Below, piece by piece: positions 58,851-64,000 of a stretch of DNA of 64,000 nt. The position numbers were made by a program, and so were the translations under genes. Position 1 is the first letter of the stretch, and each line of letters begins with the position of its first letter. The stretch is from Actinomycetes bacterium (GTDB lineage Bacteria; Actinomycetota; Acidimicrobiia; Acidimicrobiales; Ilumatobacteraceae): assembly GCA_025359865.1 (NCBI GenBank), contig JANYDH010000104.1, positions 1 to 64,000 on the forward strand, written 5' to 3'. The notes beneath the pieces were generated by a model. The model had not been told where the DNA came from. It ran no database searches and worked only from the letters and a program-made list of their open reading frames with translations.

Positions 58851-59816
58851 ATGCCTCGGTTCACGGGATGGCAGGCTGTGCGAATGTTGGACCGAACTGC
58901 ACTTCGCGAACGCTCCCGCGGCTACACCATCGGCGGGGTGCGGATCCTGGCCGGATTGATGTGGCTGGCCAACATCCACTGGAAGGTGCCCGGCGACTTC
59001 GGGCAGGACAACGGTGGGGGTCTCTACAAGTACACCGCTGCGGGCGCGGCAAATGCGCCGCTGGCTCCGTTCAGATGGGCCTTGCGTGAGTTCGTGCTGC
59101 CGCACTTCACGCTGTTCGGCTGGTTCACGCTCATCATCGAGACCGCACTTGCGGGCTTGCTGCTCATCGGGTATCGCACGCGTCTTGTCGCCCTCATCGG
59201 GGCCGCCCAAGCAATCCCGATCGGACTGTCCGTCATCTACTACCCGAAGAGTGACGAGTGGGCATGGTCGTATTTGCTCATGATCGGCCTGCACCTGTTG
59301 CTCTGGGCTGTGTCGGCTGGTGATCACCTCGGAGTCGACGGAGTGCTCGCCGCTCCTCGCGACCGATCGTGCAGTGCCCAACGCGTGGTTGGCATCGTCG
59401 GGGTGGTCATCGGGGTGGTGGGTCTGTTCATCGCACGGTCGATCGAGTTCGCCGGCAGGAAGGCTGCATTGCTCGGAAGCGATGCAGGGTTTGTCACCGA
59501 CGGCAAGCTCACCCGTCGATGGGAGCTGAAGTTCATGTGGTTCAACCCGATGTGGGCGCTGATGACCATTGCGTTCGGGGTGCTGCTCATCGTGGGTGCT
59601 CGGTATGCGGTGGCAGCTTGGGTCGGCGTCGCCGGCTTCGCTTCGATTGCGGTGGTGGTGTTTTTCTCGCAGACATTCGACTACGTCCGTAACGACGGCA
59701 CGATCCAGAAGGTGGCCACAGGGTCCAACGCCGCAGTCTGGGCCGGTCTTGCGCTGGCCGGCGCACTGTTCGCGCGCCGCGCGTATGTGGCCGCGGTGCA
59801 GCCCGTCACCGAATGA
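58851..59816 (+). CDS. DoxX/TQO-small-subunit-like membrane protein
   Basis: 321 residues with about eight membrane helices. The N-terminal third has GGVRILAGLMWLANIHWKVPGDFG and LFGWFTLIIETALAGLLLIGYRTRLVALIGAAQAIPIG, which match DoxX/thiosulfate-quinone oxidoreductase small-subunit proteins. Later PKSDEWAWSYLLMIGLHLLL and a C-terminal pair of spans follow. No cofactor motif is visible. It overlaps the next membrane gene by four bases (ATGA). The 69-base space to the divergent methyltransferase-rhodanese gene holds their promoters. The link to sulfur chemistry is suggestive because of the rhodanese neighbour. Confidence 0.75.
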   Translation: MPRFTGWQAVRMLDRTALRERSRGYTIGGVRILAGLMWLANIHWKVPGDFGQDNGGGLYKYTAAGAANAPLAPFRWALREFVLPHFTLFGWFTLIIETALAGLLLIGYRTRLVALIGAAQAIPIGLSVIYYPKSDEWAWSYLLMIGLHLLLWAVSAGDHLGVDGVLAAPRDRSCSAQRVVGIVGVVIGVVGLFIARSIEFAGRKAALLGSDAGFVTDGKLTRRWELKFMWFNPMWALMTIAFGVLLIVGARYAVAAWVGVAGFASIAVVVFFSQTFDYVRNDGTIQKVATGSNAAVWAGLALAGALFARRAYVAAVQPVTE

Positions 59817-61144
59817 GACGATTTGCGCGCTGGGCACTGTTTGCAACTCCGTGGGTGCTTGGCGCGTGGGTGATGTGGTGGAGTGTCGACCGTGGGCGTG
59901 CGCTCCAACGCGCGCAGCCAGCGGTGTTCCTCGGCGCTGCACCGTTGGTCGGCCAAAACTTCCGTCATGGATGGGACTGGCGTTTCGGCATCGGCCTCGT
60001 CGGTGCCGCCGTGGTCGGTGCCGTCGTTGCGGCAGCATGCTGGCGTGGGTGGTGGTGGACGGTTCGATTGCGCTGGGTTGCCCTCTGCTCGGCGCTTCTG
60101 GCGATGCTGTTCGCGACGTCGCTCGCACTCACCGACGGCGCCGACGGACTGCTGCACGGGGTGACCGACAAGAGCGAGTACCTCGTCAACCTCAAGATCA
60201 CCCCGCCGGCCGTCAGGTTCGTCGAGACCTTCATCCGAGGCATCGATCGCTATTCGGTACATGTCCGCGGGCATCCGCCGGGCTTTGTCCTGGTCCTGAA
60301 GTTCCTCGGTGCGGTAGGCCTCGGTGGCGCGTGGCCGGTGGCGTTGATGTCGGTTTTCGCTACCGGCGTGCTGGCAGCAGCCGTTCTCGTAGCCGTGCGC
60401 GCCACTGCGGGCGATGCGTGGATGCGCCGTAGTGCGCCGTTTCTGATCGTTGCTCCGTATGCGATCTGGATGGTCACTTCGGCCGATGCCGTGTTCACGG
60501 CCGTCGGAGCCCTCGGCATTGCCGCGGCAGCCGAAGGGGTGCGCAGACCGCGGGCACAAGCGATTGGTCTCGGCATGGTAAGTGGGCTATTGCTCGGATC
60601 GCTGCTGTACCTCACGTACCTCGGCGCCGTGCTCTTGATCGTTCCGATGGTGCTGGTCGTCGCGGCGTTCGTCCGTCGTGACCCCGGAGCGTTGTGGACC
60701 ACAGCGAGTGCGGTGGTCGGCGCTCTGATCGTGGTCGGAGCGTTCAAACTCGCCGGGTTCTGGTGGTTCGACGGAGTTGCCCGCACGAAAGGAGAGTATC
60801 TCGACGGCTCTGCTCGCTACCGGGTGTGGTCATACTTTTCGATCGGCAATATCGGTGCGGCGCTCTTCGCCATCGGGCCTGCCACCATTGCGGGACTTTC
60901 GAAGCTGCGTAGCCGGCCGATGTGGCTGCTCGTCGGGTCGAGCCTTGCAGCGCTGGCGGTGTCGCATCTCTCGCAATACACCAAGGCCGAGGTCGAGCGG
61001 ATCTGGTTGCTGTTCTACCCGTTTTTAGTGATCGCCGGGGCCGGCCTGATGTCCCGGGCGAGCCGACGGTGGGGCACGGCATGGGTGGCGGTCCAGGCAT
61101 CGTCTGCGATTGTCCTCCAGGCAGCGCTGGTGTCGAAATGGTGA
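59813..61144 (+). CDS. Polytopic GT-C-like membrane protein (putative glycosyltransferase)
   Basis: 443 residues with about eleven membrane helices. The first external loop contains TPPAVRFVETFIRGIDRYSVHVRGHPPGFVLVLKF; the HPPG motif occurs in GT-C mannosyl-/arabinosyltransferase-like proteins of actinobacteria. An Arg/Lys-rich end (RASRRWG) follows the last loops. It would transfer a sugar from a polyprenyl-phosphate donor on the outer face. It is translationally coupled to the DoxX-like gene. It precedes the epimerase, GT2 and DUF2064 genes, so it may belong to one envelope glycan or glycolipid pathway; this is inferred. Confidence 0.65.
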   Translation: MRRFARWALFATPWVLGAWVMWWSVDRGRALQRAQPAVFLGAAPLVGQNFRHGWDWRFGIGLVGAAVVGAVVAAACWRGWWWTVRLRWVALCSALLAMLFATSLALTDGADGLLHGVTDKSEYLVNLKITPPAVRFVETFIRGIDRYSVHVRGHPPGFVLVLKFLGAVGLGGAWPVALMSVFATGVLAAAVLVAVRATAGDAWMRRSAPFLIVAPYAIWMVTSADAVFTAVGALGIAAAAEGVRRPRAQAIGLGMVSGLLLGSLLYLTYLGAVLLIVPMVLVVAAFVRRDPGALWTTASAVVGALIVVGAFKLAGFWWFDGVARTKGEYLDGSARYRVWSYFSIGNIGAALFAIGPATIAGLSKLRSRPMWLLVGSSLAALAVSHLSQYTKAEVERIWLLFYPFLVIAGAGLMSRASRRWGTAWVAVQASSAIVLQAALVSKW

Positions 61145-61152
61145 GCGGGTCG

Positions 61153-62226
61153 TCAGCCGAGTTCGATCGGTCGTGGGCCGATGCTGGAACGCAGTGGTGC
61201 CGTGCTGAACTCGTTCATCCCGGATTCGAACCCGATCCGGGCTCGGAAACCGAGTGTGTCGGCGGCTCGTTCGGGGCTGGCGTGGACGTGGCGGATGTCG
61301 CCGAGTCGGTAACCGCCCGTTACCTGTGGTTCAGGACCACCAGGCGGCCGGAGTGCGAGCGCCATGTCGAGAATCGTGCGCGGTGTGCCCGAACAGATGT
61401 TGAACGGCCCCGGCGCACTGTCATCGTTGGTGAGTGCCAAGACGTTGGCGTGAGCCACATCGGCAACGTGCACGAAGTCACGGCGCTGACCACCGTCTTC
61501 GTACACCCTGGGTGCCTCGCCCTGCTCGTATGCGCTACGGAACAGGCTGGCCACACCGGCATACGGCGTGTCGCGGGGCATCCGCGGGCCGTACACGTTG
61601 TGATACCGCAACGACGTGACGGTGCAGCCGGGGTGCTCTCTGGCATACGCGTTGCACAATCCCTCCTGCGCCAACTTTGTCGTGGCGTAGACATTGCGTG
61701 GATCGAGCCAATGATCTTCTGGTACCGACTCACTGCTCAGCGGCCCGTCGCACACTGGGCACGGTGGCTCGAAATTCCCGGCGTCGAGATCGGCAACTTG
61801 GCGCGCACCTGGCCGCACCACACCGTGGATGTCGCAGCGGTATCGACCCTCGCCGTATACAACCATGCTCGACGCCAAGACGATTCGTCCAGCGAAGCGG
61901 TGCTCGTGCAAGGCGTGCAGCAGGCAGGCTGTACCTGCGTCGTTGCGGCTCACGTAGTCGGCAACATCGGCAAAGTCCACACCGAGGCCCACCTTTGCGG
62001 CCTGGTGACACACTGCATCGACTCCCGCCAGAACCGGGCGCCACGTCTGCGGATCTCGAACGTCGGCCCACACATAGCGGGCTGCCCCTGCCAATCCCGC
62101 CGGCATGCCAGAGTGCGCGGCACGGTCGAGATCGTCGACCACCACCACGTCGTGGTCAGCGGCGACGAGTTCGTCGACAATGTGCGATCCAATGAAGCCT
62201 GCCCCTCCCGTCACGAGCACCCTCAT
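61153..62226 (-). CDS. NAD-dependent epimerase/dehydratase (extended SDR)
   Basis: 357 residues from the ATG at 62226 (GAGGCG upstream). Cofactor motif MRVLVTGGAGFIGSHIVDEL, catalytic Ser-Ser in LASSMVVYGEG and Tyr-x3-Lys in RNVYATTKLAQE, plus the sugar-nucleotide segment RYHNVYGPRMPRDTPYAGVASLF. A Cys pair (CPVC) sits in the middle insert, as in a group of bacterial relatives. It should epimerise or dehydrate a nucleotide sugar. Divergent from the GT2 gene with 34 bases between, and convergent with the GT-C gene. Confidence 0.88.
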   Translation of the reverse strand: MRVLVTGGAGFIGSHIVDELVAADHDVVVVDDLDRAAHSGMPAGLAGAARYVWADVRDPQTWRPVLAGVDAVCHQAAKVGLGVDFADVADYVSRNDAGTACLLHALHEHRFAGRIVLASSMVVYGEGRYRCDIHGVVRPGARQVADLDAGNFEPPCPVCDGPLSSESVPEDHWLDPRNVYATTKLAQEGLCNAYAREHPGCTVTSLRYHNVYGPRMPRDTPYAGVASLFRSAYEQGEAPRVYEDGGQRRDFVHVADVAHANVLALTNDDSAPGPFNICSGTPRTILDMALALRPPGGPEPQVTGGYRLGDIRHVHASPERAADTLGFRARIGFESGMNEFSTAPLRSSIGPRPIELG

Positions 62227-62260
62227 GCTGACACGCCTCTCATATCGATCGTGAACCCCA

Positions 62261-62917
62261 ATGCCTGATGTCATCCTGCCTGCCCTGAACGAAGCAAGCG
62301 CCGTGGAATGGGTGGTGCGGCGAATGCCAGCCGGTTATCACCCGATCGTGGTCGACAACGGATCGACCGATGACACCGCCAGGATCGCTGCGACTGCCGG
62401 CGCAACGGTGGTTTCCGAACCAGTTCGCGGATTCGGGTCTGCCTGCTACGCCGGTCTGCTCGCGGCAACCGCCGACGTTGTCTGCTTCATGGACTGCGAT
62501 GGGTCGCTCGATCCGGTCGCGATGCCGCATCTGGTTGGGTATCTGGAGCGTGGTGAGGCCGACCTCGTGATCGGCGCTCGAATCGCGAAGCACGGGGCGT
62601 GGCCGATGCATGCCCGCTTCGCCAACCGGGTACTTGCAGCCGAGGTTCGCCGTCGCACCGGCGTGCGACTTGCCGACATCGGTCCGATGCGTGCTGTGGG
62701 ACGTGAGGCACTGCTCGCACTCGCTCTGCGCGATCGCCGGTCTGGTTGGCCGCTCGAAATGGTGCTCCGCGCCAACGCTGTCGGCTGGCAGATTCGCAAC
62801 GTGCCGGTCGAATACGCCGAGCGGTCCGGCCGTTCGAAGGTCACCGGAACCGTGCGCGGGACGGTGCGCGCTGTCGGCGACATGAGCCGGATGCTGCGCG
62901 AAGATGGCCGGAGCTGA
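62261..62917 (+). CDS. Family 2 glycosyltransferase
   Basis: 218 residues. The GT-A start is VILPALNEASAVEWVVRRMPAGYHPIVVDNGSTDDTARIA, with FMDCDGSLDP supplying the DxD-type metal site. It lacks a membrane segment, so it is cytoplasmic and probably uses a nucleotide-sugar donor to glycosylate a lipid or a small carrier. It ends four bases before the DUF2064 gene, so both are co-transcribed. Confidence 0.88.
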   Translation: MPDVILPALNEASAVEWVVRRMPAGYHPIVVDNGSTDDTARIAATAGATVVSEPVRGFGSACYAGLLAATADVVCFMDCDGSLDPVAMPHLVGYLERGEADLVIGARIAKHGAWPMHARFANRVLAAEVRRRTGVRLADIGPMRAVGREALLALALRDRRSGWPLEMVLRANAVGWQIRNVPVEYAERSGRSKVTGTVRGTVRAVGDMSRMLREDGRS

Positions 62918-62920
62918 GCG

Positions 62921-63556
62921 GTGCACGTCACTATCATCGCCAAAGCCCCGGTAGCGGGCCTCGTCAAGACCAGACTGTGCCCTCCCTGCAGCCATGAACA
63001 GGCTGCGAACGTGGCCGCCGCCGCGTTGTCCGACACGTTCACCGCTGTCGACGAAGTCGCAACCGCAACCGGTGCTCGCCGCGCGCTGTTGCTCGACGGC
63101 GAGCCCCAGCCGTGGATGCATACCGGGTTCGAGATCGTGGCCCAGCGCGGTGACGGGCTGGGCGAGCGGCTGTGCAACGGGTTTGCCGATCTCGGCCCAG
63201 GAGTGATCATCGGCATGGAGACACCGCATGTAGCCGGGGCGCTCGTTGATGCTTTGCATTCGCTGCGGCGCGGTGTCGATGCGATCGGCTTGGCCACCGA
63301 TGGCGGGTACTGGATGATCGGACTCACCGCCGCATCGGTCGAGTTGCGCGACCTGGTGTTCGACGGTATTCCGATGAGCGCCTCGCACACCGGAACCGCA
63401 CAACTGCGCCGACTGCATTCGCTCGGACGCGCGGTACGGATGGTGTCGATGGCGCGCGATCTCGACACGTTCGACGATCTGGTCGCCGTCGCTGCAGTAG
63501 GGCGCGGGGGCAAGCTCGGTACCGTAGCGAACGAACTTGCCGAACAACTCGGGTGA
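62921..63556 (+). CDS. DUF2064/TIGR04282-type nucleotidyl- or glycosyltransferase
   Basis: 211 residues from a GTG. It opens with VTIIAKAPVAGLVKTRLCPP, the signature of the TIGR04282 group (related to CofC and MobA-type nucleotidyltransferases), then VIIGMETPHVAGALVDALHSLRRG and IGLATDGGYWMIGL. The usual D-x-P-x-L metal motif reads GMETPHV, so one Asp is Glu here. Some members act with GT2 enzymes in arsenosugar or related glycoside pathways. Cytoplasmic. Co-oriented with the GT2 gene; the converging radical-SAM-like gene is separated by the hairpin at 63559-63574. Confidence 0.82.
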   Translation: MHVTIIAKAPVAGLVKTRLCPPCSHEQAANVAAAALSDTFTAVDEVATATGARRALLLDGEPQPWMHTGFEIVAQRGDGLGERLCNGFADLGPGVIIGMETPHVAGALVDALHSLRRGVDAIGLATDGGYWMIGLTAASVELRDLVFDGIPMSASHTGTAQLRRLHSLGRAVRMVSMARDLDTFDDLVAVAAVGRGGKLGTVANELAEQLG

Positions 63557-63558
63557 AT

Positions 63559-63574
63559 GGGGCCGACCGGCCCC
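63559..63574. terminator. Hairpin between convergent genes
   Basis: GGGGCC-GACC-GGCCCC forms a perfect six-base GC stem with a four-base loop, placed between the stop of the DUF2064 gene (63556) and the stop of the converging gene (63589). It could end transcription from both sides; there is no T-run. Confidence 0.45.
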
Positions 63575-63588
63575 CCGTGGATTCACGC

Positions 63589-64000
63589 TCAACGAATACC
63601 CAGGCGGGCATCGGTCCCTTCCGGCATGCCTCGCAACACCCCGAGCAGCGCGTTAGCAGGCACAGCAAGCGGCAAGATGGTGCGAGTGAGTAGCAGGTCG
63701 GTATCGAGTCGTCCGCTGCGCACTGTTGGCCCGAAACTTCCCCAGAATGCTCCATCACCGGTGATGGTCAGCTCGCAGGGGATGTCGCGGGCAACGGCCT
63801 GCACGCCCAATCCGAACTCGTCGGCTCGCCCGCGGCGCACGATCGGGCGGATGAGGTGATCCGCTTCTGCGACGCCGAGTGAGGCCACCAGGTGCTGAAG
63901 CGGTGACAGTGCGGGACTGTCGAGCGGCCCTCCTGTCGTGGTGGCGATCCGAACCCGCACACCACGGGCCAGGAGCCGAGGGACGGCCTCGACGACTTTG
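63589..64000 (-). CDS. C-terminal part of a probable radical-SAM-type protein (5' end outside window)
   Basis: The frame is open to the window edge, so the gene continues to the right. The visible 137 residues read KVVEAVPRLLARGVRVRIAT ... LGVAEADHLIRPIVRRGRADEFGLGV ... CELTITGDGAFWGSFGPTV ... RLDTDLLLTRTILPLAVPA. I recall this arrangement from the end of actinobacterial radical-SAM proteins that lie beside GT2/TIGR04282 genes, but the Cys-x3-Cys-x2-Cys motif would be outside this window. If right, it modifies a small molecule in the same pathway. Confidence in the family is moderate. Confidence 0.5.
   Translation of the reverse strand, partial: KVVEAVPRLLARGVRVRIATTTGGPLDSPALSPLQHLVASLGVAEADHLIRPIVRRGRADEFGLGVQAVARDIPCELTITGDGAFWGSFGPTVRSGRLDTDLLLTRTILPLAVPANALLGVLRGMPEGTDARLGIR

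Noticed and set aside
58782-60128. Open minus-strand frame extending the methyltransferase-rhodanese protein to 60128
   Set aside because: It is antisense to two membrane-protein genes with clear helices; composition (Arg, His, Pro, Ser rich) is typical of a shadow frame in GC-rich DNA.

Overview
The window comes from a GC-rich actinobacterium. Several signs point that way: a SigK/RskA-type sigma/anti-sigma pair, F420-type oxidoreductases (an LLM-class enzyme and a small PPOX-like protein), an LPXTG-type surface protein, an HNH/DUF222 endonuclease fragment, ATGA/GTGA-coupled genes, and many genes whose -10-like box lies only 6-9 bases from the start codon, which suggests leaderless transcripts. 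The gene repertoire (acyl-CoA enzymes, LLM oxidoreductase, BKACE, CoxL-like subunit, C-terminal Thr-rich linkers) resembles Acidimicrobiia such as Ilumatobacter, but this placement is an inference. No tRNA, rRNA, CRISPR array or phage module was recognised.

Layout. 0-6.7 kb: DUF222/HNH fragment, HxlR regulator divergent from an HtrA-like protease, SigK/RskA, a secreted propeller protein with a hypermutable-looking hexamer repeat, acyl-CoA dehydrogenase and a small membrane protein. 6.7-12.7 kb: a DMSO-reductase-family molybdoenzyme divergent from a Rieske oxygenase, followed by an orphan CoxL/XdhB-like molybdoenzyme. 12.7-17.1 kb: a TetR regulator with a clear operator and a heterodimeric ABC exporter. 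17.2-20.9 kb: an LPXTG-anchored surface protein and a secreted Asp-box (sialidase-like) propeller. 20.9-24.7 kb: a translationally coupled FGGY kinase and sphingosine-1-phosphate-lyase-like enzyme, then an alpha/beta hydrolase. 24.7-26.2 kb: a nested non-coding repeat and a Phd/VapC toxin-antitoxin pair. 26.2-36.3 kb: thiolase, AlaX, an MFS carrier, a four-gene minus-strand operon (PAS-histidine kinase-REC-EAL hybrid, LLM oxidoreductase, UspA, D-aminoacylase-like amidohydrolase) and a membrane cytochrome c. 36.3-42.4 kb: SnoaL-like protein, DegT aminotransferase and PIG-L deacetylase divergent from a glycerol-1-phosphate-dehydrogenase-like enzyme, acyl-CoA synthetase and a NERD protein. 42.5-48.9 kb: MBL-rhodanese fusion, cold shock protein, two small proteins, a CLC-F-type channel, a desaturase/PhnD-like pair and an XRE regulator. 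48.9-55.4 kb: an FAD oxidase, then a carnitine-type catabolic run (BKACE, carnitine dehydrogenase-thioesterase fusion, membrane protein, TauD, PPOX). 55.5-57.0 kb: a decayed FitAB/VapBC locus, a second nested repeat and a truncated oxygenase gene. 57.0-64.0 kb: MTA phosphorylase, methyltransferase-rhodanese fusion, DoxX/GT-C membrane proteins, epimerase, GT2, DUF2064 transferase and the end of a radical-SAM-like protein.

The most unusual structure is a family of nested palindromic repeats. A 48-bp hairpin element (A) occurs alone at 2028, 6113 and 28320. Two longer elements (24672-25261 and 56085-56537) look like the same hairpin split open around a 400-535-bp inner sequence (B). In a third place (1948-2196) the order is reversed: A sits inside a B copy. 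One long copy also carries a near-perfect 50-bp palindrome that the other lacks. No reading frame is conserved between copies, so these look like non-coding, MITE-like or structural-RNA elements. One copy abuts a pseudogenised toxin on one side and a truncated oxygenase gene on the other.
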